In this document: in pieces, positions 10,490 through 26,599 of the stretch
Layout: each line of letters starts with the position of its first letter
How positions within the stretch are numbered: the first letter of the stretch is position 1
Source of the DNA: Oscheius dolichura
Taxonomy: Eukaryota > Nematoda > Chromadorea > Rhabditida > Rhabditidae
Direction of reading: 5' to 3'
DNA: 64,000 nt
NCBI GenBank assembly: GCA_932521035.1
Contig: OW051492.1
Coordinates: forward strand, 10,602,001 to 10,666,000
The notes under the pieces: generated by a model
Databases searched by the model: none
What the model was told of the DNA's origin: nothing
Seen by the model: only the letters and a program-made list of their open reading frames with translations
Translations under genes and position numbers: made by a program

Positions 10490-10769
10490 CTATAAAATTT
10501 GAAGCAGACTAAATAAAATCACGAGCATGGAGCAGTTTTCAGAAGGTCTCTCTTGCTTCCGCGGCTCCAACAGCTGCTCGTTAGCAGTAACTTTTACTCT
10601 CCCTGGAATGGGTTGTAGAGCACATAATTTCAAGTTCCCAAAGCAATTTGAAAGGCAATAACAATAGCCGATCTTATTTTCCTCCTCAGCCTCCATAGTC
10701 CAGGCTCCTAGACGGATTATGAACCTCTCCCCAGATGGAAGAAAGCTCACAACAGAAAGGGCAGTCCGG
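10490..10769 (-). CDS. Putative last exon of a Cys-containing secreted or anchored protein
   Basis: After a pyrimidine-rich CTCCCCAG acceptor the minus strand is open for 93 codons to TAG at 10490. The translation contains a beta-rich segment (FIIRLGAWTMEAEEE), a cysteine cluster (GYCYCLSNCFGNLKLC), and a hydrophobic C-terminus (CSMLVILFSLLQIL) that could be a GPI-attachment or membrane tail. No upstream exon was assigned with confidence. It is separated from the TIL-like exons by about 270 bp and could belong to the same or another gene. Tentative. Confidence 0.35.
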
Positions 10770-11036
10770 CTGGGGAGATGGGGGAAAATACTTCACGTTA
10801 TACACTGTACAAATACGTCATTATCGGCATATTTTTCTAAAAACAGGCTCTCCTCATTTTTTTGTTGATAGGAGTTCACGAAAGGGTTGACTCGACAGAA
10901 ACTGAGACCTAGCCATTTCTTCTCTTCTTATCAGTAACTTTCTATGAACTGATCTGTTTTCCATCCATTGGTCAGACTATGGACTTCGAGTCCAACTTTT
11001 GTAGAATCTTAATGCTGCCCCCAATATGTTTTATTG

Positions 11037-11452
11037 TTATTTTCTGCCTTTGAAAGTCCTGTAATAGCATTCCTGTTCATGAATACATTGATCACCCGGT
11101 TGGCCATCCGTATCACGGACTAATCCCTCCTTGTAAACGCAACGGGGCCAGCATCTTGAAGGCCGGCACTCTTTCTATAAAAGGGATATTTAATTTTCTG
11201 TACACCAGTTAAAATATTATTATTAGATTATATAATATCTATAAAAACATACGTTCGGATCGTCAAAGCATTCACGTTCGCAAAAGACAGGGCAACCGTA
11301 GTCCAATTCCTCGTGGGGGGACACTCTTTCGGAAAAGGAAAGACAATGGAGGCTAGGAAGAGAAACCGTTATTTTACAAGTAGAAGAAGTTACAAAACAG
11401 ACGCTATTTCCACAACAAAGGAGGGGTGAGTCCGTCCCAGTAGGAGTCGGGC
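11037..11452 (-). CDS. TIL-type cysteine-rich protein (protease-inhibitor-like), partial
   Basis: Two exons, 11253-11452 and 11037-11174, join in frame (PN|KEC) across a 78-nt intron. The second half reads CPVFCERECFDD, then CRPSRCWPRCVYKEGLVR and GDQCIHEQECYY, the cysteine spacing and GxVRxxxG...CI..xEC signature of the trypsin-inhibitor-like (TIL) fold. One usual cysteine (CVC) is Tyr here. The upstream part adds more cysteines (LLCCGNSVCF). The first exon with start and signal peptide was not identified; an acceptor CTACCAG precedes the visible part. TIL proteins are normally secreted serine-protease inhibitors. That role is inferred from the motif alone. Confidence 0.5.
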
Positions 11453-12286
11453 CTGGTAGAAACTAATCGGGCGCGGGACGGAATTTTTAGAACAGGCTAA
11501 TTCATTCTAATTGAAAGTTTTTAGCTGAATTCTGCGCACCAGATCAAGGACTGCATTTTCCTATTCTCTGAGCTCAATATACAATGCATTTCAAAGGGAA
11601 AATAAACACGTTTCAGGCCAAAAAGTGCTCTGCAACGAGTTGCCCCTGATTTTCAAGCTCTTCCACCAGCTTTTTACTTTTTTTTACCGGTTTCTATTCA
11701 CAAAATTTCCCAAGAAATTGGGTTCAATCGACCTGATGCAAACTCCGTCATTTCGTCCACTCCTTATCTGTAATTTTCAACGAACTGTGGCCTGTTTTCA
11801 TCCATTGGTCCTGTCCTGTCGCTATTCCGGTACTTTCTTCTCTTTGTTTTGAACTCATCAAGGTTTTGAGACTACCAATAGGCCGATAACATTGTGCTCA
11901 AATCCTTCAAACTTCTCTAGACTGCTCTGGTGACAAGATAAACCTCATTTCACCCGATTTTTATGACTTCTCCAGGATTACTTCCCTCTTATAGCCCATA
12001 TTTCCTGTTTTCACCCCTAAAATTCAATAAATAAGAATAAAACCCCTTCAATTTATGCCATTTCGCTTTATTTTTATTGCTTTCATTGCTAAAAGCAGCT
12101 AAAATTTCCTCAAACGCGTCGCTTTCTTATCTTCCTGCTTTTCTAGGGTCGCGGCGTCGAAATTCTATCAGTTGTGTCGTCACATTCTGGTCGAGCAGCT
12201 TCTCCCCCTCAATTTGTGGAACCTTCTCCCAAATTTGACGGGTTTTCCTCTTTTAAATAAGCCCTAAATCTCAAAAATTAGTCAAG
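11453..12286. other. Intergenic region upstream of the Rab2 gene
   Basis: No gene was recognised. The right half is the presumed promoter and leader region of the Rab2 gene. The missing first exon of the TIL-like gene may lie at its left end. Confidence 0.4.
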
Positions 12287-14811
<2,525 letters not shown>

Positions 14812-15794
14812 AGAGGAATTCTTGAAGTCACAATTCCCCAGCCGGTATACTTACATCCCCAACAATTTCCCATTATTTTCTCTACTATTTTATAATCCAA
14901 AAAAAATACAGAAAAACATCCCGGCCATGTATGTACATTTTTCTTCTCTAGTGAATGAACCCCTCGGATATATCAACTGGTTCCCGATGTTCTCTCTCTC
15001 TTCTTCTATCTTATATTTTTCTTCTTCTTGTATGTAGTCTCTCTGTCTCTTCTCCATATTGCTTTTTCCACTGTGATTGCGTTCATCCATCTCTCTTCAT
15101 CCACACACACCTATCAAAAATACCACTTCTTTTCTCTTTCTTCGCAGTTTAGAAGGTGTTGCAATTCTTATATAAGAGAAATGTATTACTAACAACATTT
15201 GTGTTAGATGTCCTGCGTTGAATAAATAAATTTTGCCAAGAAGAGAAAGATTTATTTTATGTCGGCAATATGCTTGTGGGTAATGGCACCCTAGGATTTT
15301 AATTTGCATGTTGACGAGGCAGACGGAATGGCTGGCTGGCTGGGTGGCAAAATAGAATAAATACAATGGAAAACTAGGGAAATAGAGATGTTTTTGGCGA
15401 AAAATAACTAAAAAGTAACACCTGACGAGTTGTTTACAGCGTCATTTCGAACGCTTGCACCTTGAAAATTCCGTGAACATCAATATCTGTCCACCTCGTG
15501 ATTCTTACACTATGCGCTAGAGTTCATTTAGTTACCATTGTTTTGCTCATTGAACATTTATTTCAGCTAGAAGATGCAGTAAACAACATCGCATTTCATA
15601 AACAACAGAAGGAAATACAAGAAAAAGCATAAAGTATTGATTTTGATAAGAATCGCTTGGTAAAATCGTGTGATCGCGCGATATTGTCTGTTGCTTGTCT
15701 CTCATTTCATAGAATCTCCTGATTCTAATGTCTGCTGTAATCTAGTTGACTCGTTGTTATTTACTTGCTTTAATTTAATTTTCTCTTTGCAGGG
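14812..15794. other. Rab2 3' region and spacer to MPC2
   Basis: Contains the Rab2 3' UTR with AATAAA at 15221 and then sequence without a recognisable gene. A CTTTGCAG acceptor at 15785-15792 sits two bases before the MPC2 start. Confidence 0.6.
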
Positions 15795-16667
15795 ATGGCC
15801 CATCGAGCTCTGTATAAGGCTCTTTGTGGCATTGGAGATCGTGTGGTGTACCCCGCCCTGCCCAACTTTGCAAAGCCAGCATGGAATCATGCCGCCGGGC
15901 CGAAGACTGTCTTCTTTTGGGCACCCACGATCAAATGGGCTTTGGTTGGAGCCGGTTTAGCAGATCTTGCCCGTCCAGCCGAAAAACTCAGTGTTTATCA
16001 GGTTTGGTTTAAAATCGATTTTCCTTTTAGTGAGCGTTGAGTGCTTGTGACAACAAAAACAGCGAAGAAATGCCATGTTTGTCAAGGCACTAGATAGAAA
16101 AGGCAAGAAAGTAAAGCAAGCTTATTACAAATTGCATTTTTTTGTATGGTTATCAATTTAGATTCATGTGTAAATTTGCTTATTCTTCTAGTAATGGAAC
16201 CTTTTTTTCGCTGGCAATTCGATCACTAGCATTTATTTGCGCTAACATCTATGACGTGGATTTCTAAAAACGGCAAAAGCAAAGCGCTCTCTGCGGCTGT
16301 AATGCACTCTCCGTGGCTTCATTACGAGACACGAGTAGAGAATTAGCTCGCCTAAAGACTACGCGAAGGCACTTGTTTGATTTGCAGCACGTAATTAGTT
16401 TCTTGATCTACCTAGAGTTCAAACATTGCTTATGAATTATTTTCAGAACACTGCTCTCTTTTTCACCGGTGCCATCTGGACGCGGTACTGCCTAGTCATC
16501 ACCCCAATTAACTATTACTTGTCTAGTGTTAACTTCTTTGTAGGCTGCACCGGATTAATACAGTTGCTGAGAATTGCTCATTTCAGGTTTGTTTTTCTTT
16601 CTCCTTTTATTTTATTCTCTTTACTTTCAGGTACAAACATCCGGAGACACTAGGGCATTCGGCTTAA
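15795..16667 (+). CDS. mpc-2: Mitochondrial pyruvate carrier 2 (MPC2)
   Basis: MPC2 forms the inner-membrane pyruvate importer with MPC1. Three exons, 15795-16001, 16447-16586 and 16631-16667, give 127 residues, the usual size. Recognisable family segments are HAAGPKTVFFWAPTIKWALV, AGLADLARPAEKLSVYQ, FFTGAIWTRYCLVITPINY and LLRIAHFRYKH; three membrane segments follow from these. The start is set by the ATG two bases after an acceptor at 15792, which suggests a trans-spliced or leader-spliced mRNA. AATAAA lies at 16759. Its position directly downstream of Rab2 in the same orientation matches, as I recall, the C. elegans order. Confidence 0.95.
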
Positions 16668-16949
16668 CTAATCTACTAACTATGAAGGATCGTCGGGTTT
16701 TGAGAAGCATATATAGATTTTAGCCAGATTTCTAACTTCATACTCATTTTTACTTTGGAATAAATTTATAATCTTTTGATTTATTTTAGCGACGCATAGC
16801 TTTCCCAGCGAGATTGGATTGAAATATTAATGAAGAAAACGTGGAACCGAGTTAGGCTAATGGATGAATAGGGGAACAGCAAGTTAGCCGAGGAACACAA
16901 ATAGGACTTGACAAAGACAGCGAGCAATTATCAAATTTTAGTCAGTCTA
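16668..16949. other. Spacer between MPC2 and the glutamate receptor gene
   Basis: Holds the MPC2 3' end with AATAAA at 16759 and the presumed glutamate receptor promoter. No other feature is apparent. Confidence 0.5.
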
Positions 16950-19900
16950 ATGCTTTTGCTCTTCTATATTCCGCTAGTTTTCTCTTATAGAATAGGTTTG
17001 AATTCGTTTACAATTATCTGCTATTCAAAATTAATGAAGCCGTGCCACGTGGAGAGGAAATAGAGAAAGCTTCTCTAATTTTTGGTCAACAAATTGAATA
17101 CGTGACATATGAGCCACTTCCTGCTGTGAATGCCCATTTGAGAGGTAAAATGACATCATACGGACTCGGATATGAATGTAGCTTGCAATCTGGTTGAAGA
17201 ATATCGTGATGTAGCTGCTATAATTTTACCAACAGTTGTTTTGAATGATTCGTTGATGGTTTCTTCAGTATTTTTAGTCGATGTCTGCAAAGTATTGAGA
17301 AAAACAGGAACAAAAATTAGTAAAATCGTTTCAGCAATTGAATATTGCTTGCTTTTCACTTGGAGGTGAAGATATTCCGGAAATCGGCGGTCTGGACTAT
17401 ATTGCTCCTCCGTTTGAAATTCAACCACGAGCTGCTGCTGCTTTTGTAGCTCATGAGGCATGGAAAACGGTTGTATTACTTTTTGAAACAGAAAAAGGTA
17501 GCTGGTAATCAAAAATAAGAGAAAGAATAGTTTAGAGTTCCTGAAAATGACAACATTCGTCTCAGATGGTCATTTTATCCCTTTCCAGACACATTTCACT
17601 AGAATAATTGCTCTTCCCAATGGAACATATGATTTTTCCGCCCCTTTGAAGCATGTAAAAGATAGGCTTGCTCTTCGCTCGCTAATAATTACTCTGGATG
17701 ATCGGCATCTTCTTCCATTCTTACAAAAAGCGAAAGAATTGGGGATGTGCTCGAATATTTATCATTATACAATACTTTCTGAAGTAAAACAGCTGATTAG
17801 AATATAAAATCAACAAAAATTGAGAAATTACCATCAAATTCATTCCTCGAAGAGCTTCAAGCAGAATGCAACATGACTATTGTTGTAGATCAGCTTCCTT
17901 CAGTTCGTTCAATGCCAAATGATAGTATTGAAGTGAAAAATTGTGATGGCAAAACAATTGTGAGTACTATTTACGAATTCGGACATGCTATACAGCTGGT
18001 ATAAAACTTACATATCTATTTGAAGGGAACTGGCTTCTCTTGGCAAAAAGTACATCATATTGTTGATTTTTTCATAAGAGAACAAGTGAATTTCACTCAT
18101 TATGCAATTTATGATGCTACTTTGAGAGAGGCAAGTAATCACAACAAGTAAAAAAGAAATTTAGATGGTAGCAACCAAAAGAGATACAGGAAATCCTATT
18201 TACGACAGTAAAACATTAGAAAATAGAACTCTTCGTGTCACAGTCTACTTGGTTTTGTTCCTATTCCATTTGTCTAATTTTTCTAACAGGAAGCACCATT
18301 TGTAATGAAGAAACAATTCAAAGAAGGGGAAATAGCGTCAGGAAATGATGTCTATGAAGGATATTGCATAGATCTGCTGAGAATGATAGCAGGCATATTG
18401 AAATTCAATTATACAATACATGAAGTAGCTGATAAATCATACGGATCGAAAGAAATAAATGGAAAATGGAATGGACTAGTGGGAGAACTAATGACAGGAG
18501 TTGGTTTCATTCTACAATTTGTAAAAACAATGAAATAAATTGCAGGTTGCTGATATGGCTCTCACTTCGCTAACAATTAGCTACGGGAGGAGTGAAGTCA
18601 TTGATTTTACTGTTCCTTACATGCACGTGAGCTGATTTTCATTTCTAATTACAAAAAAAAACATAAAAATTAATGTTGCAGGCATTGAAAATACATTTCC
18701 TACTCAATTTTTCTATCTTTTCCTGCAAAAAGAACCTGCACCCGTAAAGTATCGGCGGCTGCTTTTCGAGTACCCCAATAGTGGTTCAAATGGTTTATAG
18801 AAAAAGCGTGTTTGCTTCTCCGCTGCCGGAGAAATGCAAACTATGAAAACAGAAGAAAATAAACTGCTTTCAAGGCAGAATTTTTGAAAAGCTTCGAAAG
18901 AGGCGAAAAATCAGAAAAATCTCATTTTTTGCACCGCGTATATCTCCCTACGTGAGGATACAAATGACGTCGTAAATGTCAAACCCTTGGACGGCGTTAC
19001 TAAACAGAGTATATCTCGAGACTGGACGGTCCGATTTGCTTACTCTAAAAACAAAAGTTGCTAGTTAGAAAGCGGTCTATCGACTGGTACTAATAGCTGA
19101 AGGCTTCGATGAAATCCAAGTTTCGTGTTAAAAGCTCCTTCGTAAGCCTAAGCTAAGCCTAAATCGTGTATATCTCAGCACTGGGTGACCCGATTTGGTC
19201 ACTATTAAAACAAAAGTTGTAAGCTACGATGAGATCTATCGGTTGGGACTTATATCTGCGGGCTACGATGAAATCTAATTTTCTCATTAAAAAGTTCCAT
19301 ATTTGTATTCTTTTTCTTCAATAAAAATCCCTTTCAGCTGGGAATTTCCATCCTATTCAAGCGTCCGGCCAAGTCTGAATCCAACTGGCTTCTTTTCCTC
19401 GCTCCATTGAGTAAAGAAATCTGGATATTTGTCCTCGTCTCCTACGTGGTTACCTCGCTGACCATTTGGATAATTGCCCGAATTTCTCCACACGAACAAA
19501 TCGAAGACGACAAGAAGAAGTTAACCCTGAGTAATTCTTTCTGGTTCACTGTCAGCTCCCTAATGCAGCAGGTATATTTCCCCCCATTTTCCTTCCAAAC
19601 TATAGTTTAGGGAAGTGAAATCTCGCCCCGGGCAGCCAGTACCCGGATTGTTGCATCCGTTTGGTGGTTTTTTACCCTAATTATTATTTCTTCTTACACG
19701 GCAAACTTGGCAGCGTTTCTAACTACCCAGAGAATGGTTACCCCGATTGAAAATGCGGACGATTTGGCTGGACAGAGTAAAATTAAATACGGAACGCTAG
19801 GAAGAGGTTCGACGATGTCTTTCTTCAATGTAAGCAGTATTTTTATGATTATTTATTAGTTTACGTAATTATTTAATTTTCTAAACATATAAAAACAAAA

Positions 19901-20838
19901 AAAAACTAGAAAAATCGGATGAAAAATGCAAAAGAAATGAGTCATCCAGTCTTGGGGAATTTCAGCGCGCGCACCCGTAAGATCTCGGCAGTTGGGCGTT
20001 ATTATCAGCGCGCGCTTACCGGGACCGCCAAAAATTTGCGATTTCCGTAAATTCAGACTAGGAAATAGTTTTAAATATATTTTTCGATATTTTAGGAGTC
20101 AAAAATCGACACTTATGAGAGAATGTGGAAGCTAATGTCCAGTCAGCCCTCTCTCTTCGTCTCTTCTTCAAAGGAGGGAATTGAACGGGTCAAGGTGGGT
20201 TCCAGCAAGATTTAAATGAACTGTTATTGGTGTAGGAGTTCATATAGTGGTCCCATAGCGATAAAACTCGTTTAATTTGAAGAAAAATCGCCCAAGAGCT
20301 CTAATTTCTAAGGTTCTAGGCGCGGCGCGCCCGCACCCGTAAAATCTCGTCAGCTGGAAGCTCTGTTCAGCGCGCGCTTACCGTAACCTCTAAAACTTCA
20401 TGATCCCGTCGGCCAAACCTTTAAATTTGGAGAGTATGAAGTGAAATAAGACCGTTTCAGACCTCAGACTACGCCTACCTGATGGAATCCTCGATGTTGG
20501 AATACGCAGTAGAGAGAGACTGTGACCTGATGCAAATTGGAGGCCTTCTCGATCAGAAGGGTTACGGTATCGGCCTTCCAAAAGGTTCCCCCTACCGGGA
20601 ACTCCTCTCCACGGCTATCCTCCACCTCCAGGAGAAGACAGTCCTGACGGAATTGAAGGACAAGTGGTGGAAGGACAAGGACACCATCTGCCCACAGAGG
20701 AAGAAGAAAGAATCCGACACCGACTCCGCCACGGGCATCTTTATTCTCCTAATTGTTGGAATATTGGTAACTACAGTAATATTAGCAGCAGAAATAGCTG
20801 TCCATAAAGTTAGAGCGGTAGTTTATAGACTTCTATAG
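16950..20838 (+). CDS. Ionotropic glutamate receptor, kainate type (GLR family)
   Basis: Thirteen exons read: 16991-17144, 17182-17267, 17335-17497, 17536-17783, 17855-17959, 18026-18130, 18165-18242, 18290-18499, 18546-18626, 19338-19571, 19611-19829, 20096-20194 and 20461-20838. An amino-terminal domain is followed by the ligand-binding S1 ([26 protein letters not shown] with the glutamate-binding Arg), M1, a pore loop LMQQGSE with Gln at the Q/R site, the SYTANLAAF gate, S2 ([20 protein letters not shown] with the binding Glu), a last membrane helix and a short tail. A probable signal peptide ([13 protein letters not shown]) starts at 16950 but is one base out of frame with exon 16991. One intron starts with GC at 18131. 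It most resembles kainate-type GLR proteins; which glr gene is not decided. Confidence 0.9.
19006..19290. repeat. Family F repeat, two tandem units
   Basis: Two diverged units of about 150 bp. Each has TATATCTC-G-ACTGG, then AACAAAAGTTG, then a GATCTATCG block and a GGCT(T/A)CGATGAAATC block. They lie in the large glutamate receptor intron 18627-19337, where a family A arm also occurs near 18736. Confidence 0.6.
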
Positions 20839-21933
20839 GGGAAAATGATGTTTTAGACGCTGCAGACGGCTAGAAATGAGCGGAATAGTGCAGCAGTTAT
20901 GAATTTTCGACTCAGTTTGGTTAGTATCATACCAGCGGGAACGATTGGACAGTAATAAACATTAGGAATAAATCACCCTGGTGCTGTTGAATACGAAGCG
21001 CTACGGCGATCAGAGCCAGTTTTTCTGGGGATGCTGACGTTGGTCGATATTCGAGCACTTTGAACGCATTTTTCTCGATATTTTGACATTTTTATGATTT
21101 ATAAAATAGTGCATCGTGATCAGCGAAAAATTCTCTATTTTCTGAGACCTGGTCGAAAAACTCCCCGACTGTTCCTTTAAACTACAAATCGGCTTTTCAT
21201 TGCGCGAGCCCTTTATTTACACTTGTCTCCGAAATGCCCTAATTCGCTTACGGAAAACAACTGCTGTCGGTCGGCTCCGTTGTCACTTTAAAATGGACTA
21301 CAGCACCCCTCGCGGTAGTTTTCCGGGATGCCTTGACCTGGATGTTTCCTGTTGAGCTCAGCAATCATTATTGAGACTGTAGAAAAAGGAAATTGAAAGA
21401 AAAATGAATCAGGATGACTCTGATTGAGTTGTCCTGCCATGCTTTTTTTGAAGACTGGTCTTTGCTACTTCATCCATCCTTCTTGGTCCGACTGCTTTTA
21501 GGTTTTAATTTTTCACTTCATGTAGTTTTGAGTCTGCAGTTTTTATTTGTTCTAGCAACACCATTTAGACGTTTATTTATACATTGTATAAAGAGTAGAA
21601 AGAAGACATGACATACACATTGTGATATAAATCCGACGAAGAAGAGGAATAATCTGTTGTACAAAGCGGGGATAGATTGGAAGCGAGAGGTTGGTTAGAA
21701 TCACAACGAGCCGAGGAGGAAGGTGTGCGGGTGAGTGGGAGAGAGACATCTAGCGATTACTTCTTGAGGAAAGAGACAATCACTCCGGCGCCCTGAAGAG
21801 AAAAAAAGAAGTGAAGAACCGGGAAAGAGATGGGGGGAAATGGATGCAGGGGAAGGAAACTGTTTCTTTCCCTGGCAATGGAAAGGCATGCAACCAACGT
21901 GTGGGGGGATATGCTTGGGTACAGCACAGTGTT
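20839..21933. other. Intergenic region with a family B relic
   Basis: Around 21060-21180 the sequence resembles the right half of the 8064-8441 element and ends with ACTGTTCCTTTAA; a matching left end was not found. At 21748-21796 the minus strand has a CTCTTCAG acceptor and a short open exon (GAGVIVSFLKK then TAA) that might be an alternative 3' exon of the PDCD6 gene. It does not fit in frame by the simplest splice. Confidence 0.4.
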
Positions 21934-23072
<1,139 letters not shown>

Positions 23073-23697
23073 ATTCTGAAAATGGCGGGCGTTTAGGGTT
23101 AAAAATAACAGAAAAAAACAAAATAATAAGTAGAAATAAATGATGAAAGTGTGAGGAAGAGCTCTATATATTTATATAGCGTTAGTAAGTGGGGGATGAG
23201 TCAACAGCCGGGGCGTCACTGTGAGGAAAACAAAACGACAGCGGGACGGCGTGACGTCGGCAGACAAGTGCGCCCCGTTGCGAAATGGATGAGAAAATGG
23301 GAGACAATATAGACAAAACAGGGTGATTTATACAGGGAATGGCGTATTTTGGATGGATTTTTCGAGAAAAATTGGAAGAGAATAGAGAAAATACACGGGA
23401 AATGGAAAAAAAATGGAAGAAAATGGAATTATTCGGAGAGTTTCCCTCCAATTTGGAAAGTTCCTGTGGTGAGGGAGGAAAAGCGCCACGTGACAGTGCA
23501 AAAGCGATGAGAAGCGAACTGTTTACAGCTTCCTGACAAGAATGAAACGGTCGGCAAACAAAAAAACGCTTCCAGGTTTGAAATTCCCCCAAATGGCGGG
23601 AATTGGGCTGATTTCCTGGTGAGAAAATCACTAATTGAGTTAGGATTCTCAGCGGATTAAGGGGAACTGGTCCCTAGGACCTTGGCAAGCCTTTTTG
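23073..23697. other. Upstream region of the PDCD6 gene
   Basis: A TTTTCAG acceptor sits four bases before the PDCD6 ATG, suggesting trans-splicing. The rest shows no gene. Confidence 0.5.
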
Positions 23698-23855
23698 GAG
23701 CCTCGATCCTCGATAGTGCGCTCCCCTGCACCCGTAAAGTCTCGGCAGATGGATCATCTTTGTTCAAAGCTGTTACAAAACTGAAATGCCTTTATACCGT
23801 TGTCTTGCCGAGACTTTACTGGTGCAGGGGATCGGACTATCGAGGACCGAGCCTC
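23698..23855. repeat. Family A full-length element
   Basis: Nested inverted repeats: outer GAGCCTCGATCCTCGATAG with its complement, and inner CTGCACCCGTAAAGTCTCGG with CCGAGACTTTACTGGTGCAG. Layout and loop text match the element at 1390-1553. Confidence 0.75.
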
Positions 23856-25831
23856 ATTTTTCCGTTCTTGAGCAGTTTTGAAACTGTCCCCCCTCCCGGT
23901 TTCCTCTCGACATTGTTTGCTCTAGTTTTCTGACTGGCCAGGAAGGATAGCCGCCGTAGACGCTGGGTTAGCAGTTTCGCGCCCTCTTATCTGACAGACT
24001 TATCGTAAACTCTCTGACTACACAGCTTTTTCAGATGGGATGATGGGTCAAAATGATCAAGAAGCTAGGAGATAACAAAAAAGGGAAGAAGCTACACTTC
24101 TGGAACAAATTGGGCGAAAAAAAGGAAAACTGACGGCTATCCCAGTGCTTCTCAAATTACAACAAGGAAACTCCCGGCCAGGACGCCGAAAACCAGATAT
24201 GGGACCAAAAATAGAGAAGATTCAGAATAGCTACAGTAAGACGGGCCACTTCTGGACTTTTGGAGGTATAGCGATGAGTTTCCCCCAGTTCCCTTTCTAT
24301 CTCTGTTCTTGATGTCCCCTTCAGTCTTATTCTACCGGAAGTTCTGCTTGACTCATTACAAAGTGATAACGACGCTAAGTTTGTGGGAAATTAGAATCAG
24401 GGCTCGGAAGTGATAACAGAATAGAGCCAGACGGCTTCTGGACCCCAAAATCCCCGATAATGGTGGAATTCCGATTTCAAAAATGGCACATCCCTGACCC
24501 GGAGCCATTCGGGTACATCTTGAAGTGGCCCTGTGGTTCAATTCTTTCGCAACCCAGAGCTGACTCATATCCTCCTCCTTATGCCCGATATCGCAACAAC
24601 TCTGCGTAGTTTTTACACAGTCGGCTTTTTACACAAGATCTAGACGTTCTCTTGGACTCGAGGAATCGGACCACGCCTATGGCCAGTTGTGCCAGGACCG
24701 TTCCCTTGCTAGACACAGATTACGGTAGCAACTTCGGGACTCCGATCCTTGTTCCTACTCTCTTGCTAGTACATTCCTTAGAGATCTGTAATTTGTAGAC
24801 AGCCCCTAAAAGTATCTGATCATTATAAGGTTCAGTGTCGCCCCCGTGGCACGTAACTATCTCTCTAATCAGTTGAGTAGCTCCTTCGGGTTCACCTTAT
24901 CTATTGTTCTTTCCAAGTGCTTCAACCGGGCCGCTTCTTAAACCCGTAAACAGCTTACTGGAGAAAAGATAAAAGAAGGAATCCTGCAGAGTCTGCATTG
25001 TTTTGTGATTTCTAGCTGCCTGCTCTTGAATAGACTCTAGTCGGCCATTCAGTTCCAAACTCAATTTAAAGGGGATGCGGTAGTTTAGCACAGGATCCTC
25101 TAGACTATAGGATTCCACATTTTTCACTCAATCTCCCAGCTCTCATTCCTTTTCCAGGCCCTGGCGGATTTTCCAGTTTTCCTGGATACCAAGGGGTTCA
25201 ACTTTATCTTCTTTCCCCGTTCTGTTTATCTATATTTTATTGCGTAACGTACTTTTTGAATCATCAATCCGCTTTAGTAGGCAGATGGCAGTGCCAGTAA
25301 CTAAAAAAATAAAGCGTTCTAGTGTATTTTGTGCAGATTCAGTCCATTTATCCAAGTGGTTCCAGTAAAAATCCCAGAAACGCCAAAGATTGCAAATTCC
25401 CTTTTCCCTAACTAGAAGCTAGAATCTTTTTCTCGTGGTGATCTTTCCCCTCCGGATTAATCTTAATCCAAAATTATCGCTCACATCATCCCGCCGGCTG
25501 GGGTGTTATTCATTTAGAGCCAGAGAACCTTCATGGAATGCCAAAACGAACGCGTCTTGATTAATTTTAGTGATTCAATAATACAGAATCACCTCATGGC
25601 GAGAGAATGCACAGAAAAAAACGTGACAGCAGGTGATATTTGGTGCCATTTTTAAAGGTTTCTCACAAATGATGAATATTATTTGGGGAAGATTCTGGGA
25701 ATTAGGGGCTACCGTAATCCCAAGCGTTTATGGGGGAGGGAATATGTCGGTCTACGGCTAGAGGAAGAATTTTTGAGTGAAAGAGGGTGATTAGGAAGAG
25801 GTTTTTGATGTCTGAGAACGCTCGAATTTTG
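23856..25831. other. Gene-poor stretch
   Basis: Several short open frames, for example 24897-25127 on the minus strand with a coil-like PFKLSLELNGRLESIQEQA segment, but none with a start, splice signals and recognisable homology. No RNA gene seen. Confidence 0.4.
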
Positions 25832-25932
25832 AGCCACAGTTAGTCAGCCGACTCGGCGTGTGAACTGTGGTTTACCAGATAGCGCGCGCGAAAGCCACAG
25901 TTCACACGCCGTGTCGGCTGCCTAACTGTGGC
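25832..25932. repeat. Palindromic element, family E
   Basis: Arms AGCCACAGTTAGTCAGCCGAC and its complement, and CGTGTGAACTGTGG with CCACAGTTCACACG, make an almost perfect 100-bp palindrome around GCGCGCGC-rich sequence. CACAGTTAGG-type pieces also occur near 22690. Confidence 0.75.
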
Positions 25933-26470
25933 GCTGCAAAACTAGGTAAATCTCTTATTCTCTTCCCCGTTTCCTACAGTAATCTTTGTGCTTTTCTTTC
26001 CCCGTCATTTCCTGGTCCATGTGTGTTCTGTGTTTCAGCCAGACAGCCAATAATATAATAAGGAGCGTGCTGCCGGATTGTACCCTCGAGGCCAAAGGGC
26101 CAAATTAGCCAACACAAGTTCTCACAAAACCTGGCTAATAAATGGCAACTTGATTGTGAACTAGACCGGTCTAAATGATAGAATTTTTCCCCACGTCAAG
26201 AATGTAACCAGTCCGAAAGTCAAGACACTGATAATGAAGTGAAGAAAAGGTCCCGTTCTACTTGAACCGGGTTCAAACCGCCACGTCAACATCAGAGACT
26301 GGAGGAAGTAGAAAAGGGGGGTAAACAACTTCAGAACATAGAGTACACTATACTTTTGAAAGAAGGAAAAGAAGGGAAGATTATGGCAGGGTACTGTAGA
26401 CAGTTCATTAGAGCCTAACAGCCAATGAAGAACATTAATAGTTCTACAGTAACTCAAATCCAGTAGTAAA
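25933..26470. other. Gene-poor stretch before the duplicated unit
   Basis: No gene, RNA gene or repeat was recognised here. Confidence 0.4.
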
Positions 26471-26594
26471 TATAACCTATTTCCAACGGATATTCCCCGG
26501 AAGAACTTCTCCGCTACAGGACCAGGAAGCTTTCTAACATGGTCCCGTAGCGAAGACGCACCGCCAAATTTGAATCCGTTGGAAATGGACTATC
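26471..26594. repeat. MITE-like inverted repeat, family C (copy 3)
   Basis: TATAACCTATTTCCAACGG to CCGTTGGAAATGGACTAT, with inner arms TCTCCGCTACAGGACCA and its complement. It ends six bases before a GC hairpin at the left edge of the duplicated unit. Confidence 0.75.
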
Positions 26595-26599
26595 GAGCC

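Noticed and set aside
24520-24570. GTGGTTCAATTCTTTCGCAACC as a tRNA B-box
   Set aside because: No matching A-box, acceptor stem or cloverleaf could be folded around it.
24897-25127. Minus-strand frame with coil-like segment as a possible gene
   Set aside because: No ATG in good context, no acceptor, and no recognised family; kept only as a remark.
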